Below are positions 53,001 through 64,000 of a DNA stretch of 64,000 nucleotides, in pieces. The stretch comes from Alnus glutinosa (Eukaryota; Streptophyta; Magnoliopsida; Fagales; Betulaceae): contig NC_084888.1 of assembly GCF_958979055.1 (NCBI RefSeq), positions 29,688,804 to 29,752,803 on the forward strand, read 5' to 3'. The position numbers and the translations under genes were made by a program. Numbering within the stretch: position 1 is the stretch's first letter; each line of letters starts with the position of its first letter. The notes beneath the pieces are model-generated. The model saw only the letters and a program-made list of their open reading frames with translations, was not told the DNA's origin and made no database searches.

Positions 53001-56000
53001 TTAATCTCATGAAGACAACTTTTTATTTTTCTTTTTTTTTTTTCTGTGAACATTCATGACTCTGGTCTCTGGCCAATTGTACATATGGCTCTGATCATCT
53101 GTCACCTTATAGAACTATTTAGTACAGAGGAGTGAGTTTCTTTGAAACAGTACCCTTTGGTCGTTTTCTTCATTTCCATAGACCTTTTTACCAGTATTCA
53201 ATTACAAGTTTTCCATTAACCATTCTGAATAATTGCATAATGATATTTACTTCTAGTTTCTGCCTACACGAGTTGATAGAAGGCAGTTCTTCCTGTAAAA
53301 CTATTAATCAGTGAGATTGCTGATCTTTACCAATTTTTTGGGAGATAATGATCCAGTTTTGTTTATACATATATGTACTTGATTTATTTGAAGGAGAGGT
53401 AAAGTAGGCTTTTCTCTTGTTTTGCAGTTGTTCCATATAAGCAGCTTGGAAGCTGTGGACTTCCTGGATAAATTTCTGTCGATGGACCCCAACCCAAGGT
53501 ATTATTGAAGCATTTTCTTAAAAGATTTGTAAAGTTGTTTCTTAGTTTTGTCTTTTTGGGTGAATGGTATGCACAAATTGTGTTGTTTTTGGTTTTAAGC
53601 TATTATGATTAATTCTTTGCATGAATAATTGATGTTGTTGACTTTGCTGTCATTTTTTGTTTTCAAGTTTAAATTCAAACATTTGGCTGTTTTGCATGTT
53701 ACCAACTTGTGTGCAGGTCATTAATTAGGCCATGTATGCTTTTGGATTGAAGTAAAGCATATCACTTATGTTAGCTCTTTGAATTTTCCTTTTAAAATCT
53801 CTTTCATTTCCTAAATACTGATGCTCTATTGGTCATCCCCCCTCCCAAATATGTGTGTGTGTGTGTGTGTATTCTTTCCTTGATGTGTTTCCCTTTATCA
53901 TTCTTCCTTGGTTTTTATTTTTATTTTTTTTGTTGGGGGGAGTTTTTTGGGGGGGAAGGTGTTTGTTAGGTAAGGAGTCTGAGCTGCGGTTCAGATAGTT
54001 TCTTATTTTTTTTCCTTATTTTTTTTTTTCCCTCTCCCTCCCTTTTCTTATGAACTTTTAATGCTGAGTGGAACTTTTTCATTAAGAACTAAGTATTATT
54101 GCTTTTCTTTTATTTGCTGATTCAAGATATTCATGTATCCCTATTGAACTTGGTATCTTTTGTTTGTGTGAAAGTGTGGTTTGGAAATTTATGTTTATGT
54201 GAAAGAGTGTGGTTATCCTTTTTCTTTCTTATGTTCCTGTTAAAATGTAATGCATTACAGTGTTCGTACAATCCTTCATGATCTGGGTTTTTTGTGTCTT
54301 CATCAGACCATTTGTTGACTTTATGTCGGGACATCTCGGCAATTTTTTTTTCCTATGTAGAATGGTTCTCAAGTTACATCTGCATTGCATGCAGCGGTGC
54401 ACTGTGTAGTAATTCTTTTTATATGCATATGAGTTAATAAACTGACAATATGCTAGGAACCACACTTCATGAAGCGAAGGTCACTATTCAAATCTCTCAT
54501 TCTCCAATTTTTAAACAACAAAACAAAAAATGGGGGATATGGCGAAATTGGTAGACGCTACGAATTCAATTGGATTGAGCCTTGGTATGGAAACCTACCA
54601 GATGATAAGTTTCAAATTCAGAGGAACCCTGGAATTAAAAATTGACAATCCTAAGCCAAATCCTGTTTTCCAAAAACAAATAAAACAAATTTAAGGGTTC
54701 ATAAAGCGAGAATACAAAAGGATAGGTGTAGAGACTCAATGGAAGCTGTTCTAACAATTGGTGTTGACTTCGTTCTGTTATTAAAGTAATCCTTTTATCA
54801 AAACTACATAAAGAATGATGGATAACTGGGGGTTGACTTCATTCCGTTATTAAAGTAATCCTTGTATGAAAACTGCATAAAGGATGAAGGATAACCGTAT
54901 ATACATACGTATACGTACCCCTTGAGGCCAATTACTTTTTTTTTTTAAAAAAAACTGACAATATGCTTAATGTTAAGTGCCATAAAATTTTTATGACTCA
55001 TAAACTTCATACTTTTGTGATGCTGTATTAAGTGCCAATCAAGATATTCCAAATGCAAGAAAATCATTTTCAGATAACCCATTAGATTCTCACTATTTAA
55101 TCCTGTTTGCAGTGGCCGTGTTAAATTTGATGACTTCTTGAGGGTTCTAAGACTCAAGGCTTGTACTCTTTCTGAAGAGGTTAGTTATCCAAATAATTTC
55201 TTTTCGTCTCTGGAACATAGGAATGTTTGGCTCTAATGTCTTTTTGTGATCATTCATGCTTTCTTGCTATAGGAACTCTGAATTAAAAGATGTTGAAAGC
55301 AGAATTCTACATATGAATGTGTTTTTGATGTAATGGATTAGCCGACTTCATGAGTATTGATGCTTTTAGTTGTCACATTGTACTACAAAATCATTTTCTT
55401 TAGAATGATTATCTTACGTTTTAATTTCTAGTACTGGTCATTACGTCAGTAGGAGGCTGTCAATTGATTTGACAACTGTTCTATTGGTCACCACTTATCG
55501 TTCTCCTTACAGCCTTATATTTTGACCATTTCCCGTTGGAATTACTTAGTTATGGAGTTTTTATTTTTTAGCTTGATGTGCTTTGTGGTAAGGTCGTTAT
55601 TGGTACAAATGACACATAGTAGCACAGATGTCAGTTTCTAGCAATAATAGGTGTTTACCTTGGGGAAAAAGATAACAATGTTTGCTGTATAAATTCAGTT
55701 TTATTGCTTGTTCCATAGTAAATAGTTAAAAACTTAACAAAGATCATGTTGACCTTGCTGAACAGTAAATTTGTCTATTTGAACAACACAGATTCTTAAA
55801 TGTTTCCTTATACAACTCAATGCAGCAAAGCATTAATCCCAACCTATTAGGGTCAGCTAGAAGAACCCTTTTCCACAAATGTTTCCTTATATTAATAAAT
55901 TTGTTTTACTTTTTTCCATCTCTCTTTCATAATGAATATTATTTTTGGACTATAGATATTTTCGTTCATTGACGTGGAGAAGAGTGGAACGATCACATTC

Positions 56001-56966
56001 AAGCAGGTAATCCTCCTCAACTCTCTCTTCCATCTAACTTATCCAAAAAAAAAAAAACTCTTCCATATATGCTTTTACATGCTTGAGTGCTTGTTTGAGT
56101 GTTCAACCTTATTACTTATTTCTTGTTTCGAGCCTATGTAAGCATAGCTAGGTTCAGACACATTCACAACATACAAATCATCATATGATCAGGGCTAGAT
56201 TTTAAAAAAATTAGATTTATTATTTCCAAATCATCATATAATCATCCTTCAACTCTCACTTGTTTGTTCTTGTTTCTGGGCTGAAACCTTTTATATTGCA
56301 AACTTTGGTTCCAGTTATTTCATGTTAGTTATATTATTTGTTCCTTGCAGTTCTTATTCGGATCAGCACATGTAATGAAGCAGCCATTGTTCAGGCAAGC
56401 CTGTGAATTAGCCTTTGCTGAAAGCAAGGCTGGAGAAAATGATTACATACTAGAAGATGAAGTACTCTGCCCTTCCCTTCTTTTTCCTTTCTTATTTCCC
56501 CCCTTGTACATATTCTTGGTTGAATTCTGACTTGCACATTCTTGGTTTCTAATTGCTTTTTGGATCAGTTGGGAGATGCCCTTAGACCTGCAATGCCAGA
56601 CTTGAATGCAGATGAGGTGAGTAATACACCAACCTATGCATATTATTAGGCTCTCTCTCTCTCTCCCCAATTTAATGGTAGTACCCATTTCGCATAATAT
56701 ACCTTGGAGAATTCTGTTTCCATAGTCTACATAAAATTGTTCTAGCTGTGTCATTTATAACATGGCCCAAACTTGGCCATGCCGGTTACTTGCAGGTCCA
56801 TGGGCTGTTCAATTTATTTGATTCCGATAATGATGGGAAGATCAGTAAGGGTGATTTTGATTCCTGCCTAGGAAGGAATCCTCTGCTGCTAGCACTTTTC
56901 TTACCTGGTTTTCGACGCAAGGGCTTGTCAGAAGCTGGTAATAGGATGCTGGAGGTAGTTTCATGA
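47053..56966 (+). CDS. LPEAT2: LPEAT2-type lysophospholipid acyltransferase with EF-hands
   Basis: Fourteen exons with GT-AG borders, all in phase, give 550 aa: 47053-47507, 47916-48096, 48486-48545, 50045-50208, 50300-50363, 50471-50539, 51442-51537, 52774-52818, 53428-53498, 55113-55179, 55956-56006, 56351-56461, 56569-56616, 56796-56966. An Asn/Ser-rich N-terminus is followed by membrane segments (about 90-120 and 140-150). The PlsC acyltransferase domain has NHVSYVEP (His175, Glu180; HX4E rather than HX4D) and LLFPEGTTTNG (about 244-254). C-terminal EF-hands are DVEKSGTITFKQ (430-441, imperfect) and DSDNDGKISKGD (503-514, canonical). The remembered Arabidopsis LPEAT2 (539 aa) has the same layout. 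It should reacylate lysophosphatidylethanolamine at endomembranes. Confidence 0.94.
48127..48416. mobile_element. MITE in LPEAT2 intron 2
   Basis: It starts AGGGTGCATTTGGAATTGCGATTTC. The inverted right end reads AGGGCCCGTTTAAGTTTGCGATTTC. Between them are many TTTTAAATCGCA-like phrases. The target duplication was not determined. Confidence 0.6.
48753..48850. repeat. Perfect 36-bp inverted repeat (hairpin) in LPEAT2 intron 3
   Basis: Arms 48753-48788 and 48815-48850 are exact complements with a 26-base loop. The right arm continues into a stretch (48851-49300) that reads like older repeat sequence, so the hairpin may come from a rearranged insertion. Confidence 0.9.
50960..51160 (-). repeat. 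Probable reverse LINE 3' fragment in LPEAT2 intron 6
   Basis: It starts TGAATAATAATTTATTGAAG and continues into GTATACAAGAGAAGCAACC. This resembles 3' ends of plant LINEs read in reverse, but no protein sequence remains to prove it. Confidence 0.35.
54533..54921 (+). pseudogene. Nuclear plastid DNA insertion: trnL-UAA 5' exon and group I intron start (NUPT)
   Basis: The 5' exon of plastid tRNA-Leu(UAA) is at about 54533-54567: GGGGATATGGCGAAATTGG, then TAGACGCTACG. The anticodon-proximal end is changed (GAATTC in place of the usual GGACTT). The group I intron start follows (GAGCCTTGGTATGGAAACC; AGAGACTCAATGGAAGC; ending GTATATACATACGTATACG). A unit with GTTGACTTC and GTTATTAAAGTAATCC is tandemly duplicated (54760-54815 and 54832-54890). 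The 3' exon is absent. It lies in LPEAT2 intron 9 and is removed by splicing, so no functional tRNA is expected. Confidence 0.92.
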
Positions 56967-57446
56967 ATGAGTTTTCCATGCTTTTTGTAGTTTAGTGATC
57001 TTTTACCCCCTGATTATTGGTTTTTGGCTTTTGGGAGGGGGGGTAGTTACCATGAGATTAGTATCCGGTGGGGGGGGGGGGGGGGGGGGGGGGTTTAATA
57101 TTTTTAATCTTTCCCCTGTAAAATGCTCTCTTTAAGTCTGTTTCCATTCAGTTTTTGTATTAATTTCTATTTTTTTTACTGATATTTACAAGCTGATATT
57201 ACATAAATAGTTTGAGAATCTCATATTGTGCTTAAATTGGTCAAACTCCTTTCCTGGTCTTGTACTTTAGTTGGATAAATCTCACATGTTGTACCAACAT
57301 TGAATTTGCGCTTGAAGAAGAGAGTAAAATTTATATCTTGCACAATAACCAACAACATATTAACACTAGGCTTGGACTAGACGCAGCTCAATTCCAGGAT
57401 TGCCTTGTACTCCCTTGGCTGCGCTTATCTTATGACATAGAAAAGC

Positions 57447-57481
<35 letters not shown>

Positions 57482-58430
57482 GCATAGAAGTGGAGGATAT
57501 CCATCTATGTTTAGGTGGAGTTTGGTGATCTCATAGTGGAGGACAAGCCTTTGTATTCAGGGATGCAGCAGGACTACAGCCTTTCAGATCCTTCGACCAA
57601 CTGGCTCCCGTGAAGTTCCTGCGAGGTGGGAGCCATATATCCTACGGTCACTAAATTTGTTCCATCAAATGGTTGAGAGGAGTGTAGAAGATTTGAGGAA
57701 GTTAAGAGATTGCCTTTTAATTCTGGTTTAAATTATCAACCCTGTGTGTACGTGGGCCGCTTCTTTTCTTCGGACTAGTAAAATGGAGAAATGTGGTTTT
57801 GTTGCAAAGGAGATTTGATAGGCTGCTTGTCAATAATATTGCTTCTTTTCTCTCGCTTCTTGAAAGCTTTCCGATGTGGGACGTCAGATACGACTCAAAG
57901 GTCACATCTGATAAGGGACGTCAACATCAAAAGATGCCCGGCCCATGACCTTGTTATTGAGTGATTGACAATTCTCGTCACTGCAGAACCTACACCACCG
58001 CCAATCTCCTCATCACACAAACACCCAGAAACAAGAACCCACCACCGCACCGTAGCTCCTCCAGGCATGCCGCTAGCACAGAAGCCATGCCGCTAGCACA
58101 GAAGCCGCTGCCACTGCAACACAAGACCCAAAACCACCACCGTGCTATTGCCATCCACAAACGAACCAAACACCGAGCCGCAACAACCATCTCCGGCCTT
58201 CCCTCCACCAAACAACATCGGAACGACCACAGAAGAACTGCGCCACTCCTGATGACCTGCTCCGACGGCAGCCCACCATCTAGAAAGCACCGCAACAGCG
58301 CCCACGAGCTCCCCTGCATTGCACCACCTGCAATCCTGCTCCTTTCTCTTTGTAGTGGTATTTTTCAAAGGACTCTTGTTTTGAATGAGACAGAACAAAG
58401 AAAGTAATATTTTTTTAAGAGAAATGATAT
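56967..58430. other. Region downstream of LPEAT2, one candidate extra exon
   Basis: It includes the LPEAT2 3' UTR, the poly(G) run and an AG microsatellite (57448-57480). At 57515-57613, after TATGTTTAG, is a 33-codon frame starting VEFGDLIVEDKPLYSG and closing with TGA; it could splice in phase from GAG|GT at 56954. A C-rich block at 57985-58330 carries a 20-bp tandem repeat (58066-58105) and spurious frames. Confidence 0.45.
57070..57093. repeat. Poly(G) run of 24
   Basis: An uninterrupted G run about 100 bases past the LPEAT2 stop codon, in otherwise AT-rich sequence. Its exact length is error-prone in sequencing. Confidence 0.9.
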
Positions 58431-60225
58431 ATGCTATTATAATTCTATCCGACGTTCATCAAATAATGTTGACATGACTTCCAAGCAATCATTAGGACAA
58501 ATGCTTTCTTATATTCTTCTATTTTTCTCCCATCCTCTTATTTCGAAAATTAACTATTGAATTTGTAGGACACGCGTAGATGAAAGACCAAAATATAGTA
58601 AATAGTAGATCTCTTTATTTATTTATTTATTTAAAACGAATTAATCTAAGGATTAGTTAAAAATATCATATTAGTATTGTTGAACAATCACTCAATCAAG
58701 GCAAGACAAGACATCCCATAATGGAAGCCATCACATTGGTGAAGACAGCAATAGAGGGTTCTCGCTTGATAGCAAAAATAACAAGTAAATATCTCCCTCC
58801 AAAAATAAATTTTCACAACCAGATGCAGCTAACTGAGAGGCAAGTCAGCTTTTGATCAACTGCCAGAATAATATTACCGTTTTCATCGGTAATAACTGCT
58901 AGCAAAATCACCATGGACAGCAACCTCACTACACCTTTTCCTTTATTTCTCTGAGCAAGCTTTTATGGTTAGCTAGCAGAGATTTATCATTTATTATAGC
59001 ATTCATGAGTCATGTCTACGTAAGAATGCTTAGATCATGATATTGTCGTCACATTGGTGAAGACAGCAATACGCCTTTGTCATTCATGTTGGGTAGGTAA
59101 TTATGCATGTACAGAAGTATGAACTCTGAAGGTGCCAAGACAACCAAATTAAGGTAATTATGCATAGCATAGCGGTTTAATAGATAGGGAATATAGTTAA
59201 TAATTGCATTCGTATTTTTTTTTAATATATATATTATATATTATATATTATATATATTTAATTAAATTTACTAAAATGACGTCGTTTGTAATGTTTTTAG
59301 ATTTTCCTATTAGAAAACTCTTCTAATTTAATTCCTTATATGTTCTTCCTTTATTATTATTATTTTTTACCTTCGTCAATTATAGATAGATGACGAGGAA
59401 GCTAAATATTGTATAAAATAAAAATTTTATAGCAAAATGATTAGCAAGTGTGATTTGAATAAAAATGTTCAACTATAAATAATGACTATTTGTATTTACT
59501 AGAAGTAAGAATTACAACTTCAATGCCCAAAACGCCTATTACATTATATGCGGATAGGGAATAATAACTACAATAATATCACGGATGCGAATCATAATCA
59601 CGTGATGCAGATATTGCTAATAACTGCATCCGCATTTTCACCCCTAACTGTAAAGCATTAATCATACATACATACATCTGTATATACTAGGAGTATAACA
59701 CATATTCCCAAATATTCTCTCAACTGCTCACTCTCTGACGTAGTATTGAAAATTATCAATGTATAACTGCACTCTCAGCAGATTATATAAAGCATGTTCC
59801 CTTCCCTGAATAGAGGGAAAATCTAAAAGAAAAGTTATATATAAAAAAAAAAAAAACCACGTACAACCTTTCCTAAATATTGGATAACACTTTAGCTTCC
59901 CTATCTATTATTTTAACATAAAATATCTCTATTCTCTCCCTCTCCTCGCCTTGCCTTTCATTGAGTGTTATGTTGGAATTTTGTAAAAAATGTGAGGGTA
60001 GGTAAATAACTTGTATTTTGAAAGAAATAATATTTTACTATTATACGAAAAATATAAGAAAAGTTATTGTAGTGTGCATTTGGATTATAAATAAAAAAAA
60101 ATAGTTATGTTCTCTAAATTTATGAAAAATTAAAGAGAAGCTGCTGAGAGCGCTCTAAAAAAAATAAAAGTACAGGAATAATGATTTTCACTACCACATC
60201 AATAAATAAGCACTTGAAAGTATAT
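58431..60225. other. Intergenic, no gene recognised
   Basis: AT-rich. A 22-base direct repeat, CACATTGGTGAAGACAGCAATA, occurs near 58733 and 59051. A TATATTA run lies near 59225-59260. Confidence 0.5.
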
Positions 60226-60228
60226 GTA

Positions 60229-60229
<1 letters not shown>

Positions 60230-60306
<77 letters not shown>
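60230..60306. repeat. (AT)n microsatellite
   Basis: About 38 AT units. Poly(A) tracts follow at 60459-60495 and a CT run at 60681-60702. Confidence 0.95.
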
Positions 60307-60308
<2 letters not shown>

Positions 60309-60456
60309 TATCTGAAAAGCCCTATAAGCCCTATCTTAAACCCTTAATTAGTCTATATATCTTTAAGTACAAATTGACTTATAAAAGATGGATATTGATA
60401 AAAGAAGAAGCACATTATACAACAATTAAATGGAATTCTCACTGTTGTTTAGATAG

Positions 60457-60497
<41 letters not shown>

Positions 60498-60824
60498 GAT
60501 CCTATGTAGGCTAAAGGTGAAGAACAATCAGTCACTAACTAACACCGACACAACCACCACCACCACCTTAAAAAAGTCAAAACACCATGGAGCTCATCCA
60601 CCCTTATTTATGATTCCATTTAATGATTTTAACGTGAAATGACAGCCTTTCTTTAACCCATTAACAATCGCCTGAGGTAGACTCTCTCTCTCTCTCTCTC
60701 TCGAGTCTTTTCCTTTTCTTGTTCTTTACTCAAGACGTTTTTTCCACCCTCTTCTTCGTTTAAACCTTTTGGTCATCTAGAAACATATATATATATATAT
60801 ATATTAAAAACAAAAAAAAAAAAA

Positions 60825-61320
60825 GCGGAAGCAGAACGAGATGTATAAGCTAGATATTTTCTATTGGATTGTATTATATTAAACTGTATTACAATGCTCT
60901 TAATTTATATGCTACATCTTTACAATACTCTCAATTGATAAAGAAATTAAGAGTGATAAGCAAATAAACCTAAACTAATTAAAGAATGGAATAAACCCTA
61001 CAAGCAGAGAAGGAAGAGGGGAGGGACGAGTATAGGCCATGTTTCCCCCCCACAATTCCTAAGAATAAAAAAAGAATTTTTTTTTAGCCTACTAGTCCTT
61101 AGCAACAAGATTTTTTGACAATTGCCAATAATAGTTTTTGACTCAATAACTACCTACAAGAAAATTGAATAAAAGAAAATTAAAAATGATAATCTAATCT
61201 CTAAATTTAATTACAATCAAATCTAAATGAGAATTATCATTATAAGAAAAATAAACCAATGTAGTATGAAATATATATTATAACAAGCCCCCTGAAGAAG
61301 GAGGAGGAAGTCGAGCGCAG
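60825..61320 (-). mobile_element. Ty1/copia LTR with polypurine tract (3' end remnant)
   Basis: On the minus strand, GACTTCCTCCTCCTTCTTCAGGGGGCT (complement of 61286-61312) is a copia-type tail and polypurine tract. TGTTATAATATATATTTC, an LTR start (61285 downward), follows at once. The LTR seems to end near 60825-60850. A diverged relative is in subtilase intron 10. Confidence 0.6.
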
Positions 61321-64000
61321 TTGTACATGAATATATTATTCAAATGATATTTTGGACATAATTCACGAAATTAACTGATTAAGGTTGAGGGGTTTGATCC
61401 GTTTAATTAAATGAGTCAAGTTATAGTTGACTTATATAGTCTTATACACATGCATCAACACGACCCGAACTTAACACGCTACATAAAAACTGTTAATTTT
61501 TTACATGATCCACAAATTCGACACAAAATTAACAATTAAAATTAATATATCTAATCTATTTTTTAAAATAAATCAAATTAAGCTCAGCCTATATATAAAT
61601 ATGTATCGATATGATCCAAATCCTAATCTTTCTCGTATTCTTAGTCCATGAGTGAAAGGGTAGGAAATGGCTCCAAAGTCATAGAATTTAAAGGCGATTT
61701 AGATGCCCCGTGGATTAATTTATAACCATGCAAGCACGTACGGTTGAAGACTATATATGTGTGAGTCATATGATGACAAGTGTAAGAGGTCATCATATAT
61801 ATTTGCATTGAGAAATAAATATATATATTTTATCAAAAAAAAAAAAAAAAAAAGAAATATATATATATAAAAACAAAAGATATGACAAAAATACTGGCGT
61901 GAGGGATTATGACGTTACATATGACAAATTTGTACGAGGAGTGATTGCCTTTATTAACCAAACCAACCACTATTAGTCTAGTGCTCCTTCAAATGGGTTC
62001 CCTCTTCTTCTTTCCACGAAATTTCACTCATTTATAGCCATATCTAACTTTTCTCAAGTACCCCAACTTTTATTTATTTTTATTTTTTTTAATTTGTTTT
62101 CTTTTACGTTGGAAAAAAGTAGCCTTCATTTTTCTTGCCCAAAAAATAAAATAAATAAATTAGGCCCCACCCTTACCCTCATAATGCCTAGAGTACAATT
62201 TGGTTGACTGATAAATTCCATTTAATGTCCACGTGTCCCAATTACTGTTCAGTCAGGTGATTGGATAAACCTTATTTGCTCGGATTGTTCGGACATTTAT
62301 CTAAGCAGGTAGAATTCAGGTGCCTTCTCATATAAAGTTGTTTGTTGCATTTTATTGTATGAATTTATTAAAGTATTAATTAAATGATTAAATTTATTAT
62401 TTTTTATTAGCTTAAATTTTTAGAATATATATGTAGTGATTAAACTTGATATTATAGCAAATTTCTTGATTCGAATAATTTCAATTAAAATAGTTTATAT
62501 GTTATTTGATCCCACATGTATAAGAGAATATTAAAATATTAATTAAATAATTAAAAAAAAATTTTATTTTTTTTTTATAGATTTAAGCTTTTAAAATAAG
62601 TGATGATGTAACCGGATCTAAGCCCGAAAACCTTATGTCCTCGTATTAACAAAAGAGGGAACCATAGTGTAAGAGTAACTTACATTGAAAAAACGGCATA
62701 TTAATATTAATTATTCCTTTAATCCTACTTTTACTTTTATATTTTTCCTTAGTAAATTACACTCATTTAGCGGATCTTGCTCTTGTTAGCTTGGGGAGGA
62801 AGTACTATTTAAGCGAGAGCGACTTACCTCAAAGGTTGGCTTCTTTGGTAACCATAAATTTTTTTAAAATATTTTTAATTATAAAAATATTATCTGCCAT
62901 ACTATCGGGTTAATGATGACTTTTTCATCCATAATGGAAGATGGGCTTCTAATAGATTATTTGGTAGTTTATATTGAGAAATAAATTATTAAAAATTTTA
63001 CTACAGAAATGATAGTTAATTAATTTTATTTCATGAATGATAGTCATCGAGCCTAATTTGAAAGAGAAGCAAAGTTTTTTTTTATTTTTTGATATTTTTT
63101 TGATATGTTTATAGCAAATTATAAAAGTTTTGTATTCAAAACCAGCATCATTGACATTAGTTAGTGGACAAAACATAATTTATATATGTTTCTCTAACTT
63201 AAGAGATATTAATTGATTTCGCTTTGACTAAAGAGGCCAGATAGGTGATTTCGCCAATGAGTATATATATATATATATATATATCTTAGGTAATAATCAA
63301 ATTAATATAGCTGTTCATGATATCAATCCTATTATTTAAATCAAAGACTAAATCTTTTTATTTTTTTGGATGAATATCAACGTATGTATCTTATATTCAA
63401 ACTGGAAAAATGTTTGGGGTGTTACAACTTTCACTAAAATTTATTTACAAACTCACATGACAATTTATATTTTATGAAAATGAGTGTCACTTCAACTGTC
63501 ACGTAACGGTCCACATTTTAATGACTAATGTAATCAATGCCACGTAGATTGTCATGTCAATTTGTAACGTAATAAGTGTCATCCACATTTTAGTAGCAAA
63601 TGTCTTATGATCGAACTATTATATCAATTATAATAAAAAATATATAGTAAAAGTTATAGCACCCAACCGGCAACACCACTCAGTCAAGTTTAGTTTAGTG
63701 AGTCAAAGGCTTTTAACATGTAGCTTCTTATTGTTTGTTGGTAAACTTATGATGCCTACAAATCAACCCTATTATAGCCTGATCAAGAATGAGAAAGACT
63801 CCTTTTGTAATCTTTTTTTATTAGCATAGGAAAAAAAAAAACCCTATTGCAGGTTTTTTTTTTCTTTACTATTGTTGGATATGAATGGATATTTTTCTTT
63901 AAAATGGTCGAGCAAACCACCATGCTCAACTAGGGGTCCGCGGATTAACCTTATACGAACTAGGCTTGTTGAATGCACCACTCCGCTCAACTCTAGGCAA
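61321..64000. other. Intergenic, no gene recognised
   Basis: Very AT-rich with A runs (61836-61853) and TA runs (63260-63283). No open frame with recognisable content was found on either strand. Confidence 0.5.

Noticed and set aside
54533..54567. A functional tRNA-Leu gene
   Set aside because: Only the plastid 5' exon is present, its anticodon-side bases are changed, and the 3' exon is missing.
57961..58407. 148-aa open frame, Pro/His/Thr-rich
   Set aside because: The composition reflects a C-rich block with a tandem repeat. An equally long frame lies on the other strand and there is no known motif.

Overview
This is a repeat-rich nuclear window from a flowering plant, most likely a woody eudicot. 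The evidence is AT-rich DNA, GT-AG spliced genes, recognisable eudicot orthologues and dense nested transposons. The species cannot be fixed from the sequence alone.

Genes. Three intact host genes can be spliced by eye with every exon in phase. (1) An XSP1/SBT4.14-like subtilisin protease lies on the minus strand (26936-32103, 11 exons, 760 aa). (2) A mitochondrial CRM-domain splicing factor of the mCSF1/CAF type lies on the plus strand (40483-44974, 5 exons, 421 aa). (3) An LPEAT2-type lysophospholipid acyltransferase with EF-hands lies on the plus strand (47053-56966, 14 exons, 550 aa). A second XSP1-like copy starts at 370 on the minus strand. Only its first two exons are in the window, and its 5' region is nearly identical to that of gene (1) about 31.7 kb away, so the two look like recent tandem paralogues.

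Layout. 1-900: 5' end of the first subtilase copy. 903-12598: two CACTA-like termini with subterminal motif arrays. They enclose a degenerate Ty3/gypsy (Tat/Athila-like) region with a nested chromovirus-derived LTR element (TSD TTGAT), a reverse LTR and a broken hAT transposase gene. 12947-18050: decayed 5'-truncated LINE on the minus strand, with a solo LTR (TSD CCCAG) inserted in its endonuclease. 18261-22968: head-to-head LTR palindrome bounded by a 5-bp TSD (CTGAC), itself carrying a solo LTR (TSD GTACG). 22974-26400: noncoding DNA with transposon arrays and a non-autonomous hAT element (TSD CAATTTAT). 26936-32103: complete subtilase gene. 32700-40480: intergenic, with a copia remnant, a foldback element and a three-level nest (LTR TSD ATTTT, containing a MITE TSD TAA, containing a 2.9-kb LTR TSD TATAT). 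40483-56966: the two plus-strand housekeeping genes, with a LINE fragment, MITEs, a hairpin and a plastid trnL-UAA insertion in their introns. 56967-64000: mostly noncoding.

Function. The genes do not form a cluster or pathway. The subtilase is a predicted secreted protease, mCSF1 serves mitochondrial group II intron splicing, and LPEAT2 serves endomembrane phospholipid remodelling. The most unusual structure is the palindromic LTR element at 18261-22968. No new enzymatic system was recognised. Motifs, splice sites and TSDs were read directly; family names come from remembered protein families and no database search was run.
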